A stretch of DNA of 29,997 nucleotides from Bacilli bacterium (GCA_022774485.1 JALFLX010000060.1:1-29997), one strand, 5' to 3'. Positions 6,712 to 15,256 are shown, counted from the first letter of the stretch. The notes: generated by a model from the sequence alone, not told the origin. Program-made: numbers and translations.

Positions 6712-7473
6712 TTAGATGTTTTCAACCAAAGCTTGGAAAGATTCTGCTTTTAAGGAAGCGCCGCCGACTAAGGCACCATCGACATCCTCCGCTTCAAGAT
6801 AATCGTGGATGTTGTTAGGTTTGACACTTCCGCCGTAGAGGATTTGAATCTTCTGAGAGGCGATTTTGCCGAAGAGGTCATTGATGAGGCTTCTGATGTA
6901 AGAGCAGATATCCTGGGCGATTTCGACAGAAGCATTCTTGCCAGTGCCGATAGACCAGACAGGCTCATAAGCGATGACAACATTCTGGATGTCTTCTTTT
7001 GTCAATCCCATCAAGCCGGTGACAATCTGTTCACGGATGACATCTTTGGTGATTCCTTCATCGTATTCTTTCGCGGTTTCACCGACACAGTACACGACAT
7101 GGAAATTTTCTTTGACCAGTGCTTTGATCTTGCGGTTGCAAAGGAAAGAAGTCTCTCCTTCATAAGTTCTCTTCTCGGAGTGACCGATGATAGACCAGTC
7201 GACCTCAATCTCTTTGAGCATCGGGATAGAGACAGAGGAGGTGTAAGCGCCGTGAGATGCATAGTGGGCGTCCTGAGCAGCGACAATCATGCCGTGAGCG
7301 TGCTTTTGGACATAGCGAAGAGAGAGGTAAGAAGGAGCAACACCGATGACGATGCCTTTGTTTCTCGCTAAACGGACAAGGCCAGAAGACTGAATCTGAT
7401 CGCAGAATTCTTTGCTCTCTGCGATGGTGTTGTTCATCTTCCAGTTGCCCATCAAGAATTTCTTTCTATTCAT
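6712..7473 (-). CDS. tpiA: Triosephosphate isomerase
   Basis: Interconverts dihydroxyacetone phosphate and glyceraldehyde 3-phosphate in glycolysis. The 253-residue TIM barrel has all catalytic residues: Asn10 and Lys12 (GNWKMN), His98 (IIGHSEKR) and Glu170 (AYEPVWSIGTGK). The last has Ser where most enzymes have Ala, which is a tolerated variant. The phosphate-binding loop LYGGSVKPNN and the GALVGGASL motif follow. It starts 2 nt after the pgk stop, and the ribosome binding site GAGG lies inside the end of pgk, so translation is probably coupled. Last gene of the operon before the terminator. Confidence 0.98.
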   Translation of the reverse strand: MNRKKFLMGNWKMNNTIAESKEFCDQIQSSGLVRLARNKGIVIGVAPSYLSLRYVQKHAHGMIVAAQDAHYASHGAYTSSVSIPMLKEIEVDWSIIGHSEKRTYEGETSFLCNRKIKALVKENFHVVYCVGETAKEYDEGITKDVIREQIVTGLMGLTKEDIQNVVIAYEPVWSIGTGKNASVEIAQDICSYIRSLINDLFGKIASQKIQILYGGSVKPNNIHDYLEAEDVDGALVGGASLKAESFQALVENI

Positions 7474-7475
7474 AA

Positions 7476-8756
7476 TTATTTATCCTCAATGACATCGATT
7501 CCAGGGAGATGTCCATCGTACTGGATGAGCTCTAAGGAAGCGCCACCGCCAGTGGAGACATGGCTGAATTCCTTAGTGTAACCGAACTTCTTAGCAGCAG
7601 CGGCAGAGTCACCGCCACCGATGACAGTGAAGGCGCCGTTCTTGGTAGCTTCTGCGCAAGCTTCGCAGACAGCCTTGGTGCCAGCCTGGAAGTCATCGTT
7701 TTCGAAGACACCCATCGGGCCGTTCCAGAAGATGGTCTTAGCGGACTTGATGGTATCTTCATATAAGGCTCTGGTCTTCGGACCGATATCTAAGCCTTCA
7801 TATCCTTCAGGGAAATCGTGATCGCCATCGACATATTCGGTGTCAGCGACTTTGGCTTCCGGATTCTCGAAGTCAAAGCCTTTGCCGACGATGGTGTCGA
7901 CAGAGAGCATGATCTTGCCAGTCTCAAAGCACTTCTTGGCGTAATCGAGCTGATCGTCTTCGCAGAGGGAGCAGCCGACATCGATGCCGTAGACAGCTTT
8001 CTTAAAGGTGTAGGACATACCGCCACCGATGAGGATCTTATCGCATTTCTTCAAGAGAGAGTCGATGACCTCGATCTTAGAGGAGACTTTGGCACCGCCT
8101 AAGATGGCGATATAGGGTCTTTCATCCTCTTTCGGTTCGACACAACGGCCTAAACCTTTGATTTCTTTCTCCATAAGGAAGCCGACTGCAGTCTCCTTGC
8201 CAGCTTCTTTCAAAGCGGCCGGGACACCGTAGGTGGAAGCGTGGGCTCTGTGAGCGGAGCCGAAGGCATCCATGACGAACGCATCGACATAGGAAGCCCA
8301 CTCTTTGGCTAATTCAGGATCATTCTTCTCCTCGCCTGCTTCATAGCGGGTGTTCTGGACTAAGAGAACATCACCGCTCTTTAAGGCATCGATGTGCTCT
8401 TTGAGTTCGGCGCCTCTGGTAGCCTTAGAGAAGGAGACAGCGACCTCATGTCCTAAATAAGCTTCTAAGTTCTTCTTGAGAGAATCAAGAGCGATGGAAA
8501 GATCGTTCTTCTTCATCTGTTTCTCGATGTCTTCCATGGTGGCTTCACCCTTCTTGAGTTTCTTCCAGGCGACCTTTCCTAAGTGGGACATCAAAACAAC
8601 TTTGGCACCCTTTTTGACAAGTTCAGCGATGGTCGGAATCGCAGCGACAATACGGTTGTCATCGGTGATCTCAGCACCTTTGTGCGGAACGTTGAAATCG
8701 ACGCGGACTAAGACTTTGAGATCTTTAACCTGTAAATCAGTAACAACTTTTTTCAT
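7476..8756 (-). CDS. pgk: Phosphoglycerate kinase
   Basis: Transfers phosphate from 1,3-bisphosphoglycerate to ADP, the first ATP-yielding step of lower glycolysis. Motifs: RVDFNVP near the N-terminus, MSHLGKV, DAFGSAHRAHAS, LGGAKVSSKIEVI in the hinge region, and GGGDSAAAAKKFG at the nucleotide site. I chose the ATG at 8756 (MKKVVTDLQ), preceded by GGAG at 9 nt. An in-frame ATG 15 nt upstream overlaps that ribosome binding site. At 426 residues it is about 25-30 longer than usual. The extra length is a Lys/Glu-rich insertion around residues 65-95 after the substrate-binding HLGK. Middle gene of gap-pgk-tpiA. Confidence 0.97.
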   Translation of the reverse strand: MKKVVTDLQVKDLKVLVRVDFNVPHKGAEITDDNRIVAAIPTIAELVKKGAKVVLMSHLGKVAWKKLKKGEATMEDIEKQMKKNDLSIALDSLKKNLEAYLGHEVAVSFSKATRGAELKEHIDALKSGDVLLVQNTRYEAGEEKNDPELAKEWASYVDAFVMDAFGSAHRAHASTYGVPAALKEAGKETAVGFLMEKEIKGLGRCVEPKEDERPYIAILGGAKVSSKIEVIDSLLKKCDKILIGGGMSYTFKKAVYGIDVGCSLCEDDQLDYAKKCFETGKIMLSVDTIVGKGFDFENPEAKVADTEYVDGDHDFPEGYEGLDIGPKTRALYEDTIKSAKTIFWNGPMGVFENDDFQAGTKAVCEACAEATKNGAFTVIGGGDSAAAAKKFGYTKEFSHVSTGGGASLELIQYDGHLPGIDVIEDK

Positions 8757-8779
8757 GATATTTTTCTCCATTTCGTAAG

Positions 8780-8803
8780 AAAGCGCCCGATTAGGGGCGC
8801 TTT
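8780..8803 (-). other. Hairpin between gap and pgk
   Basis: AAAGCGCCC/GGGCGCTTT forms a strong stem with a 5-6 nt loop, followed on the minus strand by TTTCTTACG. The T tract is weak. It may be a partial terminator or an RNA-processing or stability element that sets gap above pgk-tpiA. Confidence 0.6.
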
Positions 8804-8852
8804 CCCAATTATTTCTTAATTACGAGATTGCAACCCTGAATCTGATTGAGAA

Positions 8853-9923
8853 TTAGAGCTGTGCGAAATATTTGATGGTGCGGACCATCTGAGAAGTGTA
8901 GGAGTTCTCATTGTCATACCAAGAGACAACCTGGACCTGGAAGAGGCCGTCAGCAATCTTGGTGACCATGGTCTGAGTGGCATCGAAGAGAGAACCGAAT
9001 CTCATACCGATGACATCGGAGGAGACGATCGGATCTTCATTGTAGCCGAAGGATTCGCTCGCGCTAGCCTTCATGGCAGCATTGATAGCATCGGCTGTGA
9101 CATCCTCACCCTTGACAACAGCGACAAGGATGGTGGTGGAACCAGTAGCGACAGGAACTCTCTGAGCGGAGCCGATGAGCTTGCCGTTAAGTTCAGGGAT
9201 GACAAGACCGATAGCCTTAGCAGCACCGGTGGAGTTCGGAACGATGTTGGCAGCGCCAGCTCTGGCTCTGCGGAGATCGCCTTTTCTGTGAGGTCCATCG
9301 AGGATCATCTGATCGCCAGTGTAGGCGTGGACAGTGGTCATGATACCAGACTGAATCGGGAAAGCATCATTTAAGGCTTTGGCCATAGGAGCTAAGCAGT
9401 TGGTGGTGCAGGAAGCGGCAGAGATGACCTGATCTTCCGCAGTGAGGGTCTTCTCATTGACGGAGAAGACGATGGTCTTTAAATCTTTGCCGGCAGGAGC
9501 AGAGATGACGACTTTCTTGGCGCCCGCTTCGATGTGAGCCATGGATTTCTCCTTGGAGCAATAGAAGCCAGTGCACTCGAGAACGACGTCGACATTGAGT
9601 TCACCCCAAGGGAGTAAATTCGCCTTAGGCTGAGCGTAGATGGTGATTTCTTTTCCATCGACAGTGATGGAGCCAGGGACCTTGACAGTCTTGCCGTCCT
9701 CTTCGAAGACAGGCTCTTTGGAAGAGACAGTGTGAAGTCCCTCGCCGATGACACCAGCATAGCCTCCCTGGGCGGTGTCATACTTTAATAAATTGGCTAA
9801 CATTTTAGGGCTGGTGAGATCGTTGATAGCGACAACTTCATAACCCTCAGCACCGAACATCTGTCTGAAGGCTAAACGACCGATACGACCGAAACCATTG
9901 ATAGCAACTCTAACATTTGACAT
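8853..9923 (-). CDS. gap: Glyceraldehyde-3-phosphate dehydrogenase, type I
   Basis: Oxidises and phosphorylates glyceraldehyde 3-phosphate with NAD. The 356-residue protein opens with the Rossmann signature INGFGRIGR (residues 8-16) and AINDLT. The catalytic Cys172 sits in ASCTTNC and His199 in TTVHAYTGDQ. The phosphate-site motif RRARAGAANIVPNSTGAAKAI is split over residues 230-250. WYDNENSYTSQM near the C-terminus is standard. About 15-20 residues longer than many bacterial enzymes, from an insertion near residues 65-85. The ribosome binding site AAGGAGGA precedes the ATG. First gene of gap-pgk-tpiA; no CggR-type repressor gene is adjacent. Confidence 0.98.
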   Translation of the reverse strand: MSNVRVAINGFGRIGRLAFRQMFGAEGYEVVAINDLTSPKMLANLLKYDTAQGGYAGVIGEGLHTVSSKEPVFEEDGKTVKVPGSITVDGKEITIYAQPKANLLPWGELNVDVVLECTGFYCSKEKSMAHIEAGAKKVVISAPAGKDLKTIVFSVNEKTLTAEDQVISAASCTTNCLAPMAKALNDAFPIQSGIMTTVHAYTGDQMILDGPHRKGDLRRARAGAANIVPNSTGAAKAIGLVIPELNGKLIGSAQRVPVATGSTTILVAVVKGEDVTADAINAAMKASASESFGYNEDPIVSSDVIGMRFGSLFDATQTMVTKIADGLFQVQVVSWYDNENSYTSQMVRTIKYFAQL

Positions 9924-9953
9924 TTTATTTATGTCCTCCTTAGATACACCTCC

Positions 9954-9959
9954 ATTATA
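9954..9959 (-). promoter_or_regulatory. -10 element of the gap promoter
   Basis: TATAAT on the minus strand lies about 30 bp upstream of the gap start. The best -35 at 17 bp is CTTTAT, far from consensus, which would suit a promoter that needs an activator. Confidence 0.65.
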
Positions 9960-10264
9960 TAAAAAAGTGAATGAAAATAAAGTGATTTTGCGCTTTTTTT
10001 CAGAAAAATAGCGGTTTCATTTCGAATTTGCACTATTTCAGCTCATTTGGTACTTCAAGAAAAAGAAACGTGCAATTTATGCGCACTCATTTTTTGTTGA
10101 ATATTTCACATTAATCTCATATTTTTTGTAAAAATTGTAAAAAAATGCAAAAAACACAGGTGCTCACTGTAGCAAGTGTGCATTTCTTTCCCTTCCTTTT
10201 GCGCTAAAAACAAGAGAAAGAGAACTGCGTGCGCAAGATTTTGTCACCCGGGAGAAAAAGAAAA
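9960..10264 (-). promoter_or_regulatory. gap upstream region with repeated GCGC motifs
   Basis: This 300-bp AT-rich gap has no gene. It contains TTTTGCGC at 9986-9993 and 10197-10204, and TGCGCA at 10080-10085 and 10230-10235. The first lies just upstream of the -35 position. The same core forms a perfect palindrome upstream of eno. Candidate sites for a shared glycolytic regulator. Confidence 0.45.
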
Positions 10265-10293
10265 GAGGTGTTTCTCAAATCGAGAGGCACCTC
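10252..10293 (-). terminator. Intrinsic terminator after whiA
   Basis: Stem GAGGTG/CACCTC, with inner pairing of CTCTC and GAGAA, overlaps the whiA stop codon. It is followed on the minus strand by TTTTCTTTTTCTC. Confidence 0.75.
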
Positions 10294-11287
10294 AGTTTTC
10301 TTCTTTGTCTTCGGAAGAGAATTTTTCTTCCCTTCGATACGCTTCTGCTTTCTCGCGAATCGAGGTCAAGATGTGAACAACTCCACTCTTGGTGATATTG
10401 ATTCCGACCTCTTCGGTGAGATAGAGAGCAAGTTCTCTGTAATTGAGTTCATTTTTCTCCTTGCGGGCTAAAATGACCGCTTTGGCTTTCTCATCAAACA
10501 GGTTGATCGGAGTGTGTGAGAGAACTAAATCGATATCCTCAATATCTTTCTTAGCTGTCTTAACAGATTTAGAGTAGTTAGCCGCATCGCAATTTGCCTG
10601 TCTGTTGGTGATGTTCATGTCATCTTTTAAGATGCGGGCATTCTCGTATTCAAACATCGCTTCGCTCGCTCCGATAAAGGATAAAAAGACAGAAATCTGA
10701 TCGGACTTCTTTAAATAAAGAACGTACTTCTCTCTCCTTTTTATATATTTAAAAGACATGGTCTTCTCTTCTCGGAAAGAGAGGAGTTTCCTCTTGATGC
10801 TCATCGCATCCGCTTTGTCGGTAAAAGCCATTTCTAAGAAATAAGAAGTTTTGCTGGAGGAGGGGTTGTTGACAGAGCCATTTGCTAAGAAACAGCCGAT
10901 GCAGAGGTATTTGAAGTTCTTCCGATGCAAGCCTTCGCTCGGTGTCATGCGTTCAAATCCATCTTTTAACACTTCTAAATTTTCCATCACCTCATAAAGT
11001 TTTGGATCTTCCACTGTCACAAGATAGACAAGACCTCTTCCAAAACGGGTCACCTTCTCATAATGGATGTTCGGTTCTAATGAGTAAGCATCTTTGAGAC
11101 AGGCATACAAAAGCTTCGCGACAGAGGCGATTTCTGTGCGGAGAGAAAGCGATGGGATTTTACCTAAAGAGAAGGTCGCTCCGTTCCTGATAAATCCGGA
11201 TAAGATATATTTCTTCTGCTCGGTATCATAGGAGTTCGTCGCGATTTCTGTCTTCACTCTTTTGGCGAACGCGATTTCTTTTGCCAT
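10292..11287 (-). CDS. whiA: WhiA-family DNA-binding protein
   Basis: A 331-residue protein of the WhiA family: an N-terminal degenerate LAGLIDADG homing-endonuclease-like fold joined to a C-terminal helix-turn-helix. Visible markers are CFLANGSVNNPSSSKTSYFLEM (split around residue 130), the linker CDAANYSKSV, and the helix LALYLTEEVGINITKSGVVHIL near residue 290. In Bacillus WhiA influences division and chromosome segregation; in actinobacteria it is a sporulation regulator. The start has only a weak ribosome binding site. It begins 19 nt after the trxB stop. In most Bacillota rapZ (yvcJ) and yvcK lie between trxB and whiA; they are absent here. The tail after residue 315 is acidic and unusual. 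Confidence 0.9.
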   Translation of the reverse strand: MAKEIAFAKRVKTEIATNSYDTEQKKYILSGFIRNGATFSLGKIPSLSLRTEIASVAKLLYACLKDAYSLEPNIHYEKVTRFGRGLVYLVTVEDPKLYEVMENLEVLKDGFERMTPSEGLHRKNFKYLCIGCFLANGSVNNPSSSKTSYFLEMAFTDKADAMSIKRKLLSFREEKTMSFKYIKRREKYVLYLKKSDQISVFLSFIGASEAMFEYENARILKDDMNITNRQANCDAANYSKSVKTAKKDIEDIDLVLSHTPINLFDEKAKAVILARKEKNELNYRELALYLTEEVGINITKSGVVHILTSIREKAEAYRREEKFSSEDKEEN

Positions 11288-11306
11288 AAGTTCTCAATAT
11301 CTGTGT

Positions 11307-12233
11307 TTAGTTTTGATTCTGATAATCGTCGTGGATACTTGTCGCGACAAGGGCGCCATCGGAAGAAGCGGTGACCACTTGGCGAAGTAATGTATCTGTG
11401 CAATCTCCACAAGCGTAGAGATGTTTAACTTTTGTCTCTCCTCTTCTGTCGACGACAAGATATCCTCTCTCGTTTGTCACGCCATCAATCTTAACAAAGT
11501 TAACCCAGGGGGCATCACCGATATAGAGGAATAAACCTTGAATAGAAAGAGTGAGAGTGGAGTTATCCTGAACGTTTTGAATGGTCATCGACTCAATGCT
11601 GTCTTTGCCAGAGACAGAGATAGGGAGGTAGGGGGTGTAAATTTTTGCATTATTCTTAGCTAAGAACTGATCCACAGCTGCTTTCTGAGCGCGGAATTCC
11701 GTTCTTCTAGCAATCAAGGAGACAGAGGAGCAAATATCAGAAAGATAGGTCGCTTCTTCAAAAGCGGAAGTGCCAGCGCCAATCACAGCGACATCTTTAC
11801 CGCGGTAGAACATGCCATCGCAGATCGCACAGCGGGAGATTCCTCTCTTCTTAAAACTTTCTTCTCCAGGGATCGCATACGGTTTTTCTCCTAAGCCGAT
11901 TGCGAGGATGACATAAGCGAAAACCTCTTCTGAGAAGTCTGTCTTCACAAGGAAAGAGCCATCCTCATTTAAGGTGACAGAGGTCACTTCTTCATAGTTG
12001 ACCTCGATGTTAAAAAAGGAAAGCTGACTCTCATACTGCAAAGCGAAATCAGGTCCTTTTAAAGAAGGAAGACCTGGATAATTCTCAATCTTTTCTGTCT
12101 TGTTGACCTTGCCGCCGATTAGCTCTTTCTCAAAGCAGACTGGCTCCATGCCGTAGCGCTTGAGGTAAATCGCAGCGCTCACGCCAGCAGGTCCCATGCC
12201 GATGATTGCGACTCTTTTCGGATCGATAATCAT
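11307..12233 (-). CDS. trxB: Thioredoxin reductase
   Basis: FAD enzyme that passes electrons from NADPH to thioredoxin. The 308-residue product has the FAD-binding GMGPAGVSAAIYL near the N-terminus, the redox pair CAIC in SRCAICDGMFY (about residue 140), the NADPH-binding GAGTSAFEEA, and the C-terminal FAD motif YACGDCTDTLLRQVVTA. I chose the ATG at 12233 (MIIDPKRVAI), with AAGGAGGAG just upstream. The frame stays open farther upstream only because it overlaps lgt. It begins 1 nt after the lgt stop and is therefore translationally coupled. Confidence 0.95.
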   Translation of the reverse strand: MIIDPKRVAIIGMGPAGVSAAIYLKRYGMEPVCFEKELIGGKVNKTEKIENYPGLPSLKGPDFALQYESQLSFFNIEVNYEEVTSVTLNEDGSFLVKTDFSEEVFAYVILAIGLGEKPYAIPGEESFKKRGISRCAICDGMFYRGKDVAVIGAGTSAFEEATYLSDICSSVSLIARRTEFRAQKAAVDQFLAKNNAKIYTPYLPISVSGKDSIESMTIQNVQDNSTLTLSIQGLFLYIGDAPWVNFVKIDGVTNERGYLVVDRRGETKVKHLYACGDCTDTLLRQVVTASSDGALVATSIHDDYQNQN

Positions 12234-12234
12234 A

Positions 12235-13302
12235 TCACTCCTCCTTGTGTTCACTGAGATCTTTTTCTTTCTCACGGAGTTTGGAAAGATCGATTGTTTT
12301 CTCCTCTTCCACTTCAGAAGAGGATTTCTTTTCAAATTCCATCACTTTTTGTTCTTCCGCTTCAACAAAGACCGCTTTCCATTTAGGAGCGCGATCAAAT
12401 TTTCCTTTTTCAGCGAGATAGTGTAAAACATGGTTGACGAGGATTAAAACAACACCGATAACAATGAAGGCAATCGCCATCGAGAGGGATTTATAACTCG
12501 ATTTGTTGGCGCCATCTGTTCCCATGATGAAATGCGGATTTCTCAAGGGTTCTAAGATCGCTCTGGTGATACCATATGCGATGAAATAAGCGAAAGACTG
12601 ATCCCCTTTTCTAAAATGCTTTCCTAAGACAGTGGGAAGCCCGATGGTGATGAGGAAGAAGAACATGACATTGACCACGCCCTCGACTAAGAAGAGAGGG
12701 CTGACAATCGCACCCTCTGGCACCAAAACACCATTTTGAGCAGCAGTAACAAGCGTTCCGTTATACATGTATGCGCCCATGTACAAGTCACCATTTTGCA
12801 TGTTGTTGACAATCCAATTCGGAAGGAAGGACCAGGCGTCAGGAGAGACAAAGTGACCGAAGACTTCCTGGTTGAAGAAGTTTCCCCAGCGACCGATTGC
12901 CTGCGCTAATAAAATCGTTGGGATCGCGTAGTCTGCGATGCGGAGAATGGAAGTTCCTCTCCTGCGGAATAAACAATAGAGAACGCCGACTAAGATACCG
13001 CCGATCGCACCGCCTTGAATCGCTAGTCCACCGCTTCTTAAGTCAAATATCGCCCAAAATGAACGGCCGGCAAATTCCTGCTGATAGGTGGCGATGACAT
13101 ACCAGACACGAGCGCCGATAATGCCGGCGATAAAGGCGATTGGAAAGACGGAATCGAAAAAGTGAATATCGAATCCATCCTTGTGAGCGCGGTAGTTAGA
13201 AAGGACTAAAGCGACACATGCACCGATGACAATACAGATTGCATAAAAGCGTAAAAACGGATTGGAAAAAGGTATGCCGACATAGTATCCGAGTGTTACC
13301 AT
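12235..13302 (-). CDS. lgt: Prolipoprotein diacylglyceryl transferase
   Basis: Transfers diacylglycerol from phosphatidylglycerol to the lipobox cysteine of prolipoproteins; an inner-membrane enzyme with about seven helices. The signature AIGRWGNFFNQEVFG is present near residue 140, and the second conserved Arg region reads GITRAILEPLRNP. Start ATG at 13302 (MVTLGYYVGI) with AAAGGAG 6 nt upstream, which overlaps the end of hprK. The 355-residue length exceeds the usual 260-300. The excess includes a charged C-terminal tail from about residue 308, with runs such as EVEEEKTIDLSKLREKEK. Part of hprK-lgt-trxB-whiA. Confidence 0.95.
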   Translation of the reverse strand: MVTLGYYVGIPFSNPFLRFYAICIVIGACVALVLSNYRAHKDGFDIHFFDSVFPIAFIAGIIGARVWYVIATYQQEFAGRSFWAIFDLRSGGLAIQGGAIGGILVGVLYCLFRRRGTSILRIADYAIPTILLAQAIGRWGNFFNQEVFGHFVSPDAWSFLPNWIVNNMQNGDLYMGAYMYNGTLVTAAQNGVLVPEGAIVSPLFLVEGVVNVMFFFLITIGLPTVLGKHFRKGDQSFAYFIAYGITRAILEPLRNPHFIMGTDGANKSSYKSLSMAIAFIVIGVVLILVNHVLHYLAEKGKFDRAPKWKAVFVEAEEQKVMEFEKKSSSEVEEEKTIDLSKLREKEKDLSEHKEE

Positions 13303-13303
13303 T

Positions 13304-14308
13304 TTATTCTCCTTTGTCAGAATTTTTCTTAGCCTCACGCTCTTGTACCTGCGTGACAGCCTTGACAAACTTCTCCTGTTCTCTCTTTTCTTCTAACCGT
13401 CTCTCTTGAATCTCTAAAAGGCGCTTTTGAAACTCGTATCCCGTATCGTAGCCATCATCTTTCAACTTGAAGTTGGTGACAGCAGTCTCGATGATCTCAG
13501 CCATGCTTCTCGCAGCGGAGACAGGGAGGCGGATCAAAGGGATGGACTCATTTAAAATCTCGTAGTGGTCTGTCTTCATACCGATTCTCTCTAACGGAAT
13601 TTCAGTGTTGAACGGAACGAGGTTGATCAAGAGACGGATATGACTCCTCTTCGTGAGAGAGTTCACGCCGAACATGCGGCTGACATTGATGATGCCGATA
13701 CCTCTGACTTCCATCATGCCGTAGATCGTCTCCGGACAAGTTCCTATGAGCTTTCCGCGGACATCCGCGATATCCACTCGATCATCAGCAACCAAGCAGT
13801 GACCCTTGCGGATCAACTCGAGTGAAATTTCAGATTTACCGATACCAGACTCGCCCATCAAGAGGACACCGACACCGTAAATCTCAAGAAGACAGGCGTG
13901 CATCGCAGTTCTCGGAGCAAGCGCTTCAGAGAGGTAAATGTAGATGGAAGAGGAAAGTTCTGAAGTATCTCTATCGCAAGAGAAAAGCGGAACATTAGTC
14001 TCTCTTGCTGCTCTCATTAAACACTCTGGAATAGGGTTGTTGTGCGTGATGACAACCGCAGGGCACTCCGGTGCGAAAATCTTCAAGCAGTTATGATAGA
14101 TAAAATCAGGATCGGAGTCCTGAATCAAGGCCATTTCTTTGTTCCCTAACAGGATGATACGGTCTTTTTCATAAAACTGAAACAATCCTAAAAGCTCAAG
14201 ACCAGGACGGTCGAGCTCCGCGACCGTAACCGGACGGTTTAAGGCGCTTAAATCTCCATTGATGACTTTAAAGCCAAAGTGGTTGGCTAATTCGATGCTC
14301 TTTAACAT
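13304..14308 (-). CDS. hprK: HPr kinase/phosphorylase
   Basis: Bifunctional enzyme that phosphorylates or dephosphorylates Ser46 of HPr and so drives CcpA-dependent carbon-catabolite repression. The 334-residue protein has the N-terminal HPr(Ser) kinase domain, then Walker A GESGIGKS (residues 152-159), the catalytic-loop His137, VADDRVDI, and the signature MMEVRGIGIINV. The HprK C-terminal motif region NESIPLIRLPVSAARSMAEIIE follows. After about residue 290 comes a Glu/Arg/Lys-rich tail predicted to be helical. It starts the operon; the stop codon overlaps the lgt ribosome binding site. A ribosome binding site GAGGTGAAG precedes the ATG. Its presence implies a functional catabolite-control circuit, and a perfect cre match occurs at 26905. 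Confidence 0.97.
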   Translation of the reverse strand: MLKSIELANHFGFKVINGDLSALNRPVTVAELDRPGLELLGLFQFYEKDRIILLGNKEMALIQDSDPDFIYHNCLKIFAPECPAVVITHNNPIPECLMRAARETNVPLFSCDRDTSELSSSIYIYLSEALAPRTAMHACLLEIYGVGVLLMGESGIGKSEISLELIRKGHCLVADDRVDIADVRGKLIGTCPETIYGMMEVRGIGIINVSRMFGVNSLTKRSHIRLLINLVPFNTEIPLERIGMKTDHYEILNESIPLIRLPVSAARSMAEIIETAVTNFKLKDDGYDTGYEFQKRLLEIQERRLEEKREQEKFVKAVTQVQEREAKKNSDKGE

Positions 14309-14327
14309 ATCTTCACCTCAGACCTTT

Positions 14328-14333
14328 ATTATA
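14328..14333 (-). promoter_or_regulatory. -10 element of the hprK operon promoter
   Basis: TATAAT on the minus strand, about 20 bp upstream of hprK. No clear -35 lies at 16-18 bp. Confidence 0.55.
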
Positions 14334-14383
14334 ACTTATTTCTATCTATAAACCACCTCGATTTTCTCAAACCGCAACAACCG

Positions 14384-14400
14384 TTTCTCAAGTTGAGAAA
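14384..14400. repeat. 17-bp perfect palindrome
   Basis: TTTCTCAA-G-TTGAGAAA lies between the response-regulator terminator and the hprK promoter. A related half-site TTTCTCAAA follows nearby. It could be an operator for hprK or an extension of the terminator. Confidence 0.5.
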
Positions 14401-14422
14401 AGGCGCCTGATAAATGGCGCCT
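14396..14422 (-). terminator. Intrinsic terminator of the two-component operon
   Basis: Stem AGGCGCC/GGCGCCT (14401-14407 with 14416-14422), then TTTTCTC on the minus strand, about 20 nt after the response-regulator stop. Confidence 0.8.
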
Positions 14423-14440
14423 GATCTGTTATTTTTATTG

Positions 14441-15256
14441 TTAGCCTAAAAGTTCTGAATGGTGAGAATAACCAGAGCGATTATCTGGTGTCTTATCGTT
14501 GAAGACATCGATTGACCAGTCGTAGCTTGTCATGAAGGATGTGGGATCAATCTGTCCGATACCTTCTTCGATAAAGGCCCAATAATCGCATTTAATTCCT
14601 TCTTTCTTAATATATGTCTTCGCTTTCTGGAACTCGACAATATCGCCGATACCGCTATCTTTCAACGTTTTTCTTAGACGCCACACCGCATCGCGATAGA
14701 GTTTTTTGGCAAGCTCGACATCTTTATCCGGCCAGAGATGCGCAATCGCATCTCCCATGGTGAGGGTGGAGCCGTTATAAGCGACAAGCAGAGCGAGAAG
14801 CTCTTTGGACTTAGTGGATTTAAACTCGATCGGTTTTCCGTTTAAAAGGAGGTCGAATGGTCCGACAGTTCTCACTTCAATCTCTTTTTTGCCATCGGAT
14901 AAAATCTTTCCGATATAGAAGTTCAGCTTCTCCTGATCAAAGGGCTTGTAGCAGAAACCTAAGAGATTCTCTCCTAATCTAGCCTTGATCTCTGTCTCAT
15001 CGTAGGTGTATCCGGTGATGAAGACAATCTGAATTCTCGGGTTCACTTCGATAAGTTTCTCAGCGAGGTCAACTCCGTTAATCTGGGGCATTCTGATGTC
15101 TAAGAAAGCGCCTTCTACCGGATTAGATTCACAGTAAGAGATCGCATCGAGAGGATTCTCTAAGAAAAATTTATATTCGACTCTATTGTCATTGATGATC
15201 TGGACTAAGAAGTTTTTCAACGCCTCCATCTCATCATCTACTGCGATAATTTTCAT
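14441..15256 (-). CDS. Response regulator with REC and SARP-type DNA-binding domain
   Basis: A 271-residue cytosolic regulator. The receiver domain (1-115) has the acidic pair VDDE (Asp7-Asp8), the phospho-acceptor Asp53 in FLDIRMP, Thr81 and Lys104 (CYKPF). From about residue 128 a winged-helix output of the SARP/Trans_reg_C type follows. It reads FDLLLNGKPIEFKSTKSKEL, then LTMGDAIAHLWPDKD and YRDAVWRLRKTLKD. The bacterial transcriptional activation domain usually seen after the wing is missing; only about 40 residues remain. The ATG overlaps the stop of the upstream kinase-like gene by 4 nt, so the three genes are one coupled operon. Targets are unknown. LytTR output would be more usual for LytS-type kinases, so the SARP partner is notable. 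Confidence 0.9.
   Translation of the reverse strand: MKIIAVDDEMEALKNFLVQIINDNRVEYKFFLENPLDAISYCESNPVEGAFLDIRMPQINGVDLAEKLIEVNPRIQIVFITGYTYDETEIKARLGENLLGFCYKPFDQEKLNFYIGKILSDGKKEIEVRTVGPFDLLLNGKPIEFKSTKSKELLALLVAYNGSTLTMGDAIAHLWPDKDVELAKKLYRDAVWRLRKTLKDSGIGDIVEFQKAKTYIKKEGIKCDYWAFIEEGIGQIDPTSFMTSYDWSIDVFNDKTPDNRSGYSHHSELLG

Noticed and set aside
7560..8102. Long open frames on the strand opposite pgk, tpiA, fusA and gap
   Set aside because: They mirror the codon pattern of the real genes, have no ribosome binding sites and match no family.
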